This document shows positions 1 to 16,700 of a DNA stretch of 64,000 nt, piece by piece; the first letter of the stretch is position 1, and each line of letters begins with the position of its first letter. A model generated the notes under the pieces. The model saw only the letters and a list, made by a program, of their open reading frames with translations. It had not been told where the DNA came from and did no database searches. Source of the stretch: Membranipora membranacea (taxonomy: Eukaryota; Bryozoa; Gymnolaemata; Cheilostomatida; Membraniporidae); contig OU612070.1 in NCBI GenBank assembly GCA_914767715.1, forward strand, positions 7,581,501-7,645,500, in the 5' to 3' direction. A program made the translations under genes and the position numbers.

Positions 1-351
1 ACTGCTGATGTTTGTGTAGGTGATGGATACATACTTCAGCGTAAGACCAGCAAAAGTTTCAGGCTCAATACCAATAAAATTTCCAGATATGATGATATCT
101 GTGAGGTTTCTATACCTCTTGAACATGGCAGGTGACATTTTCACAGGTGGACCAGAGTAGTGTTTGACAGTGAGATATGTCATGCTCGAGGCAAGATTTT
201 GAGGGATCGCTCCAGTAGTTGAGTTAGTGTCGCATACAGCCATGTCAGAGTTGCAGATTTTGCATCCATCTATTTTACATACAGACCCTGACACTAAAGC
301 GATAGATGCTGAAATCACAGCGAACAGAATCGTAAACCTTTCTCCAGGCAT
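1..351 (-). CDS. Secreted or membrane leucine-rich-repeat-like protein, 5' part only
   Basis: An open frame runs from an ATG at 351 to the window edge (117 codons, no stop). The first 22 or so residues form a signal peptide (MPGERFTILFAVISASIALV). A cysteine cluster follows (CKIDGCKIC, then MAVC), then repeats of LRR character such as LTDIIISGNFIGIEPETF. This order (signal peptide, Cys cap, LRR) is typical of extracellular LRR proteins. The ATG lies 8 nt after a good acceptor (minus-strand TGTGGACAG at 360-368). A donor at about 511 (TTAG followed by GTAGGT) suggests a non-coding first exon upstream. The rest of the gene is outside the window, so the subfamily and any transmembrane or catalytic domain are unknown. 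The LRR call rests on one to two degenerate repeats. Confidence 0.6.
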   Translation of the reverse strand, partial: MPGERFTILFAVISASIALVSGSVCKIDGCKICNSDMAVCDTNSTTGAIPQNLASSMTYLTVKHYSGPPVKMSPAMFKRYRNLTDIIISGNFIGIEPETFAGLTLKYVSITYTNISS

Positions 352-600
352 GAGGGATCCTGTCCACAGCAAATCTAAAATATTAGTTAAATGAGTAATG
401 TGAAGTGATAACATGTGAAGCAAGTCAGCATTATCACCCTTATCCTTATACTCAAAACATAATTTGCAAAAAAATGGAATAAAGTTCACAGTTGCATGAA
501 AGCGTACCTACCTAACAGGAACAGACAGAGAAGACTCTAGACAGGCTAATAACTGGCTAGAGATGAGAACTGAAACTGGCTGTTAACTGACGATTGCAGT

Positions 601-3600
601 CTCACTGTCTTCTAGCACATATTTGCAGAAGAAGGAAGTTGGATATTTTATTGTAAACACTGCAGCTCATGTGACTTGTCAGCTGTCAATGGCATCAGAA
701 AACAAGTCATTGTTAGTCTGTTATCTACTTGAGCAAACAGCATAACCCATTATAACCACAGTCTGATTTTTAATTGGGGGAATTTTTTCCTTATTAATAC
801 AGTATGAGGTCATACGAGGAAGTTAAACTACTTGCTATTCTAATAGCACACTCCGGTCAGTAAATATTTGTTGTGCTGTAGCAATGTAAAGCCATTATAA
901 TAATCTAATTGTAAGCTGAGGGAAACTTATACTGTGACAGGAGAGGCAAAAAAAAATGAAGGCATGGGCAAACATGTGAGGGACGAATAACGCACACTCC
1001 CGTAATTTTAGTATTAATTACAGGAGTGTAAGGTCCCGTCCTGCACACTTCTTGTGTTTGTTATATAAATTTTTAATTCAAATATTAATACTATAATTAT
1101 CGCTTTGATTGGTTTGACACAAGGTAAATTTTGGTTCTATTTTGTGTAATGGTGAAATTTGTAATGGTGTTATTATATAATATGTGATGGTTAGCACTCT
1201 TAACTTTATGGACCTCTGAAATCCACCTAAGCAATCATTAACTTGATTATGTGTGATTTTGCAAAGTTCGCCTAAACATGTGGTTGAGTCGCGAACAAGT
1301 GGTTGCCCGTACTCTGAAAGTAAAAATGACCGCCTAAATTTCAATATTAAAATATAATTATGGGTAACGAGGATAAATATGACTGCAGTTATAAATTATT
1401 GGATTTTATCAAAAGGTAGCGCGACTAGTAATAAAATAACCGGTATACTCTGGCTAAATGCTCGCCAGGACAAATCAAGGTATGAAGTGACAACTTCACC
1501 TTCAATAAGACAAGATTCACTTGATCCTCTGCAGGAAACTACAAATGTCAGACTCGCCAATAACATTGGAGCTTCAACAAAATTTTAACCGATGATCAGT
1601 CGATATAACCAAGGACTTACCTTTGCCTTGAACTGGAGCTTTATAATAATTATTTTATCAAACAAATTTCAACCTTGAATATTGCCACGCAATATTAATA
1701 AGAGTTTTCACAATTGTGATAAACTTACCTCGTCAATTTTTCTGACGGAAAGCTGCTCGCTCCCTTCGGCCGGAATGCAATAAGTGTAATTCTGAGTATT
1801 TCAGTAATATCGCCAAGTTCTTGATATAAAGTAGACATTTATTTAATTACAATTATCCCATATAAAAATTAATCTAAGAAAATTGCACATAACACAACCT
1901 TCGTCAAGGCTGTTCCAAAAATGAGCTTAGTGCAATGAACTCCCTCTTCATTGCTTAGTGTCTCTGCAGCTCTTTATATAGTCACAGCAATGTGGAGAGG
2001 GAGTTCATTGGTCACAGCAGGTATCGTTCCTAATCCTAATAGGTGGCTTAGATGCCGACATTATTGCAACATTTTCGTTGTTACCGCTTACAAAGGTCTT
2101 GCCATCTTTCTAGAGAGTTCTCGACGTTCCTATTCAGGTGAAACTATTGTTACTCCTAAGATAGAGATCCTAACTGTTTTGTCCTCCAGATGTGCGGCAT
2201 TAATTGATCTTTCTATGATTTCTTTTCAGCTTCGCTTGATAACTGGGATGAATAACCATTAAAATGAAATGAAAAATCCAAAGTCCAAATCAAGCACTTG
2301 AATATCTATCATCTAAAACTCAAAAATATAAAATAATCTCAAGTTAATTAGAAAAGTAAGGCATTATCAGCTAAAAGTAGTAAAACATAATATAAAAATT
2401 CATATTAATGTATTAGTTATCACATACTTACAAACATATGTTACACTTGATACCAGTCTCAGCTGTTTTCATATTCAAACAATGATGTCACTACATTCCT
2501 ATTTTTATTTGCTGGAATCTTAAGTCTAATTTGTTGAATTGTTACGAAATGACATTTTATACACAATTTTTTAACAGCAAGATTACACTAGAGATAAAAT
2601 ATAATAGAAACATTGTAAATCAACAGCACTGCACTTACTCTTTTGTGAGACCACCTAAATCTCTAATTCAAATAAATATTAATATAGGTGTTATTTTTTA
2701 ATTTTGATAAGGTAATACATCTTTCTGCCATCAGCGAAAATTGGACATCCTATCCTTGCTGCCACAAATTTCTTAGCCTCTGTCACTCTGTTGGTCATAG
2801 CAAAGATGTTTAAAAGTTGTAATACCAACATAATCTTTCAGGAATAGCAATCCAATCGTAGTTTTTTGAAAAGATATATATATTTTTGACTGGCTTATAA
2901 TTGTTCCGTTGCTGATTGGTCACACAGGCATATCTGTTTTGGATATCGTTTGAGAGGGCTCCCTGTTTGTCTGTAGCATTATCAGAAGATAAACAAATGA
3001 GTATAATTTCCCATGCCATTATCTAGTCGTGTTGTCACTATACAGAGTAGGATAGGTCAATTAATGACAGGGTGTGTCATGAAGCAAGGAAACATTAACC
3101 CAAAGGGGCAAAACCTATACAGGTTTACAATTCGCAAACAAAAAGATGAGATAACTTATTTATGCCATCAGAAAGTGTTTGAGAACTCTTGCAATGATTA
3201 AATGCTGCCGAAATGCAATATGTCAGCAAGTACGGATAGAATAATTCAGTTTGATCTGAACTGTATTGTCTACAAAACTAGTAGAAAAACAAATAAGCGC
3301 TTTGATCGTCAGTCTTTGATCAAACTTGATGCAATGTTCTTAAAACACAATTATTAACAAAACACCGAGCAGCCATAAAATGACTATATATCAACAGCAA
3401 CTGGCAAGAGAAAAAGGTCAACGCCTCGTTTATCGTGTATCAATGCAGGTGCCAGTGACAGGCTTTATAGGAAGAACCATTAGCTGGAATGTTAGAGCAC
3501 CTTGAATGACTATATCACAATGTCACATGCTGTAGGTCTAGGGTCATCAAAATAATTTAGTTACACTGCTGAGAGGTATTTGATCTGCATGTGTTCATTC

Positions 3601-3778
3601 CGGTGACAAAAAAATAGGTTTTCAATCATTCTGTAAATTTCCCTTTCGTCTGTTAGAGAGAGTGAAATATACAGTATAATAATATCAACAATAATAGTGG
3701 TAACTGTACAACTAACAAACAGACGTGAGTTACTAGGTATTCATGGTGATTTTGGTTGTCGCAATGGAGAATAATGAC
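601..3778. other. Intergenic stretch without a supported gene
   Basis: AT-rich sequence between the LRR-like gene and the MCFD2-like gene. Open frames of 60-100 codons occur on both strands but show no splice-compatible extension, domain or codon pattern that I would accept. A 15-bp perfect inverted repeat (arms 1933-1947 and 1996-2010) could form a hairpin. Part of the stretch must hold promoter sequence of the LRR-like gene and 3' UTR of the MCFD2-like gene. Confidence 0.5.
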
Positions 3779-6420
3779 TTAAGTAGCCGGGTTTGCCGCG
3801 GCCTCAGCTGGTGGAGCAGCAGCAGTGCCTGTTCCCTCAGCTGGTGGAGCAGCAGGATCATTTGTTCCTTCAGCAGGCGGAGAAGCATTAACCCCACGAT
3901 CAGCCATAAACTCATAAAAGCTTACATAGCCATCTCCATCCAAGTCATCATCACGTAATACATCATCTATAATCGCTACCAACTCCTCCTCGGTCTGTTT
4001 AGGGGGCGGTGCATGTGTACTACCTCCCTCCTGTGCATGCTGGGCTGTAATCAGAAACGTATATGTTTATCTACACTAATGTCATGGTAAGCTGATACAG
4101 AGTAAAAACTGGAAAGAATAGTCCTTATATTATTTCCTTATATGATGAGTACATATAGAAGTTGTCCCTACATTCTTTTAAAGCGGACAACTCCCTTATT
4201 GAGCACATTTTGCCATCATGCACTTGATGGGATTGGGAGGTTGGGACAAACCCTCAACTCCCTGCAGGCATTACTATTATCTGTGAATGAATGATCAGTG
4301 GGAGGAGGCTGAGATATGAGTTCAAAGTGGGATTAAAGGGCAACCAAGGTTTCGCAGCAATGCATCAATGGGTAGCAAATAAACTGCTGGGCAGCATCAG
4401 CTTTGTGCATTACGCGATGCAAAACTCAAAGTAGTTGCTGACTCTAAGCTGGGTAACACTTCAGTTTAGGGGAGGTTCCAAGACTTTGCTGTAATAATTA
4501 TAGAGCACAGGCTAAATAATAACAGGAACAGGAAACTGCTATGTGGTATTCTCTTTTAGCTGAGTTTGAGTGCCTGATGGAAGAAATGTTTCACAAGAAT
4601 TCTGGCTGAATAATCATCCTAATGATATGTTGTCTTTTTCCCCATGCAGAAGATGCAATCTGCTAATAATCAATGGCCATCAATGAGAAGTTGTTTGAAA
4701 CCTTGGTTGCCCTTTAAGCCACACAATGAATTTGTTGGAGATCAACCATAATTATAGGTATGGGCATGGCTTATAATAACATGGAAGGCGATGAAGGTAG
4801 ATTGATACTATGTGACTAAAACAGATGCTAATTGATCATATTTTGCCATCCAATGGTTTTATATCCAACGACCAAGTGTGAAGAGGGTCATTAAACTGAA
4901 AGGGCATGTTATCTGCACCCAAAATAATGGATGGCCAATACTCTTGGGCTGACATTAGCTTTCAAACGAGCTGATCAGCATTCCAAGTTTCCTCTTTTAT
5001 AGTGGGTATGACTGATGTTCATAATTGGAGCAACTCAGCATTCAGCCTATCTTGGCATAAGCAGTACTCTATCTCTGATCACATTGGTATTGTCTTAGCT
5101 AATGTATGAAACTACTATGGTAGTTGGGTAAAGTAGATGAGGCAGTTTCTCATAGCATATACTTAACCTATCTGTGTTTGATGTACAATATTTAGAAAGC
5201 ATCAAAGAAATATGAACAATATTTGACAAAGGTAAACTTGCACCTAGCGCAGCACCTGAGGAAATATCGCCTAGATTAAAAATATCAGCTTAGATTCTAT
5301 AAATTCACTTTGATTCTCCACCTTGACTTGCTATACCAGATCTAATGATGGTTGTGGTGGCTGTTGAAAAGTATCAACTAACCTTTTTGATCCCAAAGAA
5401 AGAATGTAAAAGCTGTACTTCACAGAACAAATTCTAGCACCCTGAAAAGTTACAGGATGGGATTTGAGAGTGGTTAGAGGATCAGATTTTCAGGCTGGTA
5501 ACAGTGCTGTTGTTGAGCGTTATATGATGTTGCAATATACCAAAACCCTCCCTCATAGACTTAACCAGTAGCATGCCACGACAAGTTTTTCAAGAAGGCC
5601 TTCTCAAACCCCTCCAATTGAGTTAAATTTCTGAGTGAAGTAACTGAGAGACCACAGAAGGGAGCGATTGGACTATGAGGCACTTACCCGCTTCATCGTG
5701 TGCATGAGTGAGAGCTTTTATAATCTCCAGGCCATCGAGCAGGTTGTTGTTATCAAAGTCGTGTAGTTTGAAGTAATGGAACTGAAGTTCTTGATCAGTC
5801 ATTTCCTCTCTTTTCTTGGTGTTTATTTGATGCTGCAAGTCTTCCAATATATGGCTGTAATTAGAGAACAATACTATAAAATTATTTTCAGGTAAGTGGG
5901 TACAGCTACCCTAATCCTAGTCTGTCTTGACAAGCTTGTCAAGACAGGCTACCCTCATCAGCTTATGAATGACAGACAATGTGTCTGACTGTAGTAAGTA
6001 ATAAGAGAGTACTAAGACTAGTACTGAGACAAGGAGTATAGGGGATTCAATTCAAATATTATAACTCCTTGAATGAGTAGGTTGTAGAAGTAGCTACTTC
6101 TCAACAAATAATACCAGAAAATTCAATAATTCAATATTGGCAACATGAATGTTGTAGAATAGGTGCATGTACAGATGTAGCTTGTCTTGACAAGTTTTGT
6201 TGGTGGAGGACAAGCTTTGCACCCACACCTACAAACATTTTTGGCAAGACAGGCTGGTTTAGAAGCAGGGACAGTAGAGTGGTGGTATAGCAACTTACTC
6301 TCTACTAGCATGTGCTCTGAATCTGTTTACTTTGTCATGTTCTGAGTCCAGATCACCTCCAGTACCATGGCTGGCAGCAAGTGCAATAACAGATAAAACA
6401 ATAAAAGTGGCTATCTTCAT
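3779..6420 (-). CDS. MCFD2: MCFD2-like EF-hand protein of the early secretory pathway
   Basis: Three coding exons (6299-6420, 5688-5854, 3779-4044) join in frame to a 184-residue protein with GT-AG borders. Residues 1-18 are a signal peptide ([18 protein letters not shown]). EF-hand 1 has its loop at 73-84 ([12 protein letters not shown]), preceded by a typical MCFD2 stretch ([14 protein letters not shown]). EF-hand 2 has its loop at 130-141 ([12 protein letters not shown]) after [11 protein letters not shown]. Both loops keep acidic positions 1, 3 and 12. In vertebrates MCFD2 binds the lectin LMAN1/ERGIC-53 with calcium and helps export glycoproteins from the ER. That role is inferred here. 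Unlike vertebrate MCFD2, which ends soon after EF2, this protein has a tail of about 40 residues (144-184) with three PPAEG/PPAEA-type repeats. CGREF1-like relatives are the alternative, but loop and spacing fit MCFD2 better. Confidence 0.85.
4333..4717. mobile_element. TTAA-flanked MITE, copy 1 (intron of MCFD2-like gene)
   Basis: A 385-bp non-autonomous element bounded by TTAA and by terminal inverted repeats reading AAAGGGCAACCAAGGTTTC at the left and the reverse complement at the right. The same family recurs at 30686-31070, 39531-39907, 46497-46881 and 55415-55790. TTAA target sites fit piggyBac or Kolobok superfamilies. No transposase is encoded. The terminal repeats and TTAA are seen directly. 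The superfamily is inference. Confidence 0.85.
5922..5947. repeat. Perfect 26-bp palindrome
   Basis: Thirteen bases pair exactly on each side of the central AAGCTT, with half-site CTGTCTTGACAAG. It lies in intron 1 of the MCFD2-like gene. Related pieces (CTTGTCTTGACAAG near 6180 and GGCAAGACAGGCTGG near 6243) suggest debris of an inverted-repeat element. Confidence 0.8.
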
Positions 6421-7774
6421 CTTCAGGTAGTAGGTGGACAAAGTTTGAGTTAGAGTCTTTTTGGTTTGTAGACGTGTCAGAATCTCCCTGAAGCAGGAAC
6501 AGATGACATTGGGGTTTTACCACTAGCTGTCTTCCTAAAACACTCAAATTGTATTTGGGCAACGGAGGAGAGTCCTTCCTTTTCTTAAATATATTAGGAT
6601 TATGGGCTAGTGAGAACCAGAAAAAGTCCACTCGCTGGTTAACATATTGCTTAATTTGAATCAGGAAAATACAACTCCCCTGTAGTTGTAGCAAGTTACT
6701 ATATGAGCTTAGCCCTGTTCACAGGGCTAATATGAGCTATCTCAACTGGTTGTCCTAAAACTCCCTGATTACAGGGAATCCCAAACTCATTTGTTTTCCA
6801 GACTTTACTACGGAGTTGTGAGGTTATTTTCAACGCTTAAAAATATTGTGTACCCAACTTATCTACCACATATATGATTTTGTATCGAAACAGTGATGTG
6901 ATTAGATTTAACAATTTTTCTGCTTTCACTCCAAGATTGAAGGCTAAAAACTCAGCCATATTGATCAATGACACCAGTATATATTTGTGATGATAATAAT
7001 TAGTAAAACATTAATAAACATAAAATGTCTTTCTTATTGCCTAGGGTAGCATAAATAATGTACTTAGAGCAGTCGAGAATTTTATTTAAATAAGAAAATT
7101 GGAGCATGACAAATTTTTAATTTCGCAGTTGGCCTCGACCAATTGAGTTATGTGATAGATTTTTATATTGAACAACATGAACAGGCTGCTAGTGGTGACA
7201 TATTATTATGGATGACTTAATGTCATCATTGGATAAAAAAAGACAAAGCAGTTCCGTCCTGCAAAGCTATGCTAGCGGTTAATAATCTAGAATACAAGGA
7301 AAAACATAGAGAGCAAACTTGTGTGATTCTCAAACAAAGTAAAACTGGTATAGTGCAATCAGCATTGCCTAATCGTCATCCCAAGTTTGCAGGACAATTC
7401 CGTGTTAGAGGTGGAAGGCATTGACATAAAATTATAGCAACCATATGCACATATCGACTGGGTGTCATCATTAAATGGAATGGTACTAACTATCTATACA
7501 GTTTGAGTTGTCTCTCCTTGAAATGACAACAACAAAACACCATCAGTATAAATACAGGCTCACAGCATATAACTTAGTGAAGAAAATAGAACCACCCTGC
7601 CTGGCTATGCTTTATCTGTAACTCATAGTCTGTCAATATATAGCACAACACTGCATCCAGGATCGGGAAATTGTCTTTGCCAATATTAATGCACAGGGAA
7701 CATGTTTCTTGTCAATATATTCATGTTTGTTGATGGTGAGTGATATTCTATCGAGTCCATTGAGTTTATTCCTG
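6421..7774. other. Upstream region of MCFD2-like gene and 3' flank of Rab1
   Basis: No coding exon seen. The stretch should contain the MCFD2-like promoter (near 6.4-6.8 kb) and the 3' UTR of Rab1. An open frame at 6353-6694 on the minus strand overlaps the MCFD2 start in another frame and is not supported. Confidence 0.45.
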
Positions 7775-13315
<5,541 letters not shown>

Positions 13316-13442
13316 TGTATCAGGTGGTTGATCACAGTATCTTCAGTTATGAGCAGGGAAGGAGAAATAGCAGTCTGAAGTTCTTGTTTACAAATTCTGA
13401 CTCTCACTTCCTGAGATGAAAATGGCTGATTGGGGCGTAAGG

Positions 13443-13450
13443 TGACGTCA
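13443..13450. promoter_or_regulatory. CRE palindrome TGACGTCA
   Basis: Exact consensus for CREB/ATF binding, about 128 bp upstream of the Rab1 start codon and 268 bp upstream of the AK7 start, in the divergent promoter. Confidence 0.5.
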
Positions 13451-13685
13451 CCCGAAAAGCGTGTCATCACGTATTGTGCGAGATCGGCCTAAATAGGTTA
13501 GAAACCTCTCAAATAAAGTGATTAAGATTGTGAACATTTTTAAGATATATTATTTCCCACCATGATATCATTTCTATTGCCAGATCTTCCTTACTCACAA
13601 CAATAAATGAATTGATAGTCAATGAATAGTTGTATTTCAGAAACTTATTTCAACTAACATTTGAAACATTTTTAGTCTCTTCTGC

Positions 13686-13699
13686 ATTGCCATAACAAC
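13686..13699 (+). promoter_or_regulatory. X-box-like RFX site upstream of AK7
   Basis: ATTGCCATAACAAC fits the RYYNYY-N2-RRNRAC X-box consensus and lies 18 bp before the AK7 start codon. RFX factors bind such sites in promoters of ciliary genes, and AK7 is an axonemal protein. The match is seen. Function is inferred. Confidence 0.5.
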
Positions 13700-13717
13700 C
13701 TAGCAACAAATTCAATC

Positions 13718-16700
13718 ATGGCGTCAGAAGATGGAGACAATTTGCCAACAAGCAAAAAACTGTTTATAAACCATGTAGATACTTTCCAAGGGTTGAATTT
13801 GGGCAGAGTAAGTATTACTTTTATAGCTTATTGTTTGACTCCTAAGCTTTTGCAGTAGTTATCATTTGCTACACACACACAAACTCAATCAGGACTGTGT
13901 CAACTCAAGCCAAGGAAGTCCTTTTTCATTTATTTATTATCCTGACTGATCTTTATAGCTTCCATTCTGTCTGTTTATATTGAGGATGGGGTTGAACTTT
14001 GATTTGACAAGATGAACCATCATTTACTCAATTGGGCACTGTTTTTTCACAACACTCACTTGAGCTGGGGCATATCTAATAAAGCTAGACAAAGTACTTT
14101 TATCAGTTAGCCACAACTTTTCAAGTGTTTGAAATTACCAACCTAATATGAATGACCATATCCACCACTGGGTTTTGTGAAACCTTTTACTCTGTATGAT
14201 GAACTATAAATATCAACTAGAAATTCAACACAACCTTAGATAGTTTGCGATACAAAATTAGGCGATAGATTGCACAACAGCGGCCAAATGTATGCGAATG
14301 ATTTTGGAAGCAGGGTATTGTAACAATTATCCTATGTTATTTTGTAGTACCTTGCGGGTTGTGTAGTTGGAGCTTCACTGGATGATGTAGAGGAAGAAGA
14401 AGAGGAAGCTGAAGAGACACAGGATCAGATCATAACCGGCCCTAAGGCTGGTTGCTATCAGATTGTCGGAACTCTCAAAGATCCTGATGCAAAGAAACCT
14501 GACTTTGTCAAAGAGATATTTCAAGTGAGCAGAGATATAGCATAAGCAGTAATTGCCTGAGATCAAAACTGAGCCTCAGTAAATTACAAGAAATTGTGAA
14601 AGGAGATTTATTTTGACAAATAAAGCTCGTTTTTCTGTTCAGTTAACATGGAATTTTAACAATACAATAGGCTTAACTTGTCAGATAAATAGTAAGTTTT
14701 ATATTTTTGTAGTATGAGACAAGAGAGCAGTTGTTTGAGCAGCTTGTCGAGTGTGATGTTATCGTTTATGACATCACAGATAACCCTGATCAGATAGATG
14801 AGGCAGCATGGGCAGTGTCAGAGATCCACGCTGACCTCGAGCATATTGACAGACAGAAGATGTTCATTCTTATCTCGAGTGTGATGACATGGGCTCGCAG
14901 CAAGCCCTTGGACCCTGTAAGTGCTGCCAAATTTTTTCACTCTGTAGATTTTTATAGGGGGCAGATGTAATCGTGGTTGATTATAAGGAACGCTGAATTT
15001 TGATTGTTGACATACTTTCATTATTGTCTTCAATGTTGATCATGTTTGACAGTTTGGAGATGAGCTGCAGCCTGATGAAGTAAGACGCAGTGTGACGCAA
15101 CTATTCTAATTTTTTGTATTTATTTGAATTTAATTTTAACGCTGGACAGCTGGCAGCAGTTTTAAGTACCCCTTTTTTGCAGTAAATCCTTCTTCAACGA
15201 TCTTTAGCGAACTGTTATCTAAATCTGACCAAAAAAACCACTCGCCCCATCTTCCAAATACCCCTCACAAAGAAAATTCCAAGTATTATGGCTCGCTTAC
15301 TTCAGCTGTTACATATATTTAGAGCTAGTTTTCTGTATGCAAGTATGCCTTGAGCAAAGTATATAGTTTGTCACTTACAATTTTTCTGTGTGCAAGCCAG
15401 TTGATTTCTGTTTATCCGATAACCTCAACATGCCTTGAACTTTGATTTCTGTTTATTTTATTTGTAACAGGATGATCCAGAAATTCCTTTCACTGAAGAT
15501 GATTACAGGAGAAGAAAACCACATCCAAACTTTAAAGAGCATCTGAGCTGTGAGAAAACCGTCATCAAAGTCGGAAAAACTGTAAGTGCAGGAGATGTAG
15601 ACTGGTGTTGAAAGTCGATTATGTATTGCTTCAAGCCGAAATGTCAAATAATCTTTGAACATCATGCAGCACATGTACATGGTTTTTAGCGGCCTCAGCA
15701 TACAAGTTATGTGAAAGGGCAAAGCTGATTGTGAGTGAAAGAGTTGTTTTGTATTGACAATGAGAGGCCAATCAATCTGGACAATTATGATTTTCAATTT
15801 GTTGTTTTAGAACAAGTCAAAGCTGATAACCTATGTCGTAGCTTCTGGTATCACATACGGAGCTGGTGAGAACATCTTCCACTATTTATATAAATCTGCC
15901 TGGCACAATGCCAAGGAGCTTCTCTGCTTCGGTAACGGACAGAACGTGCTGCCAACGATCCACATAAGAGATCTCGGAGGGTAAGTAACTACTTATTCTT
16001 AATCTCGACATTTCGGAGAGAACGTCACTACTTACACTGGATCACAAATTAGCTGTCAAGTTCATTTTGCGAAAATCAAGAACTCTTTTAATCGTTGTCA
16101 GCAGATGAAGCGGTTTCATTTTTATGGGTGTTTCTGTCAAGCATACCCAGGTAATAGCTTATTGAACCATCTGCTCGTGCAATAATTGAGGTGTTTGGAT
16201 CTATTTATCTGTCACAGATCTGCAATACATTATGTATATGAATTTCTCATCTTGGCAGGGTTGTACAGAATATAGCAGATATGAAGCCTAAAGCGAGATA
16301 TATTGTAGCCACAGATGATTCACAGACAACACTTGAAGAAGTCGTCAAGGTGATACTCATTTCTAATCGAATATTGTACCATTTGTAGCTCAATACTTTG
16401 AAAGCCTTCATGCAAAAAACTTGTTGTAAATTCAATTTGTCTGTCTAAACAATATGACATCGAAGATCCATCAAGAAGTCCTGCAAGTTATTTGTTTTAT
16501 TAGAATTCTAGCAGCCAATTTCACCTTGTAAATTATTATTACAGGGAGTCAGTTTGAGCCTGGGAACTGGTGCTGTTCGCTCCATTCTGAAGGAGGATGC
16601 TCTCCTTGAGAATGACATCAACCAGGACCATTTCGACATGCTGCTCACTAACCTCAGAATGGACTCAGTGTTTGTTAAAGAGAACATGAAAATCAGATGG

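Larger units (their letters stand above)
13316..13717. promoter_or_regulatory. Shared divergent promoter of Rab1 and AK7
   Basis: Only 402 bp separate the Rab1 start codon (minus) from the AK7 start codon (plus). The region contains a full CRE palindrome and an X-box-like RFX site (separate entries) and no other gene. Transcription start sites are not determinable from sequence. Confidence 0.6.

Noticed and set aside
1951-2262. 103-codon open frame in the left intergenic region
   Set aside because: No domain, no splice continuation, and it overlaps a hairpin; amino-acid content looks random.
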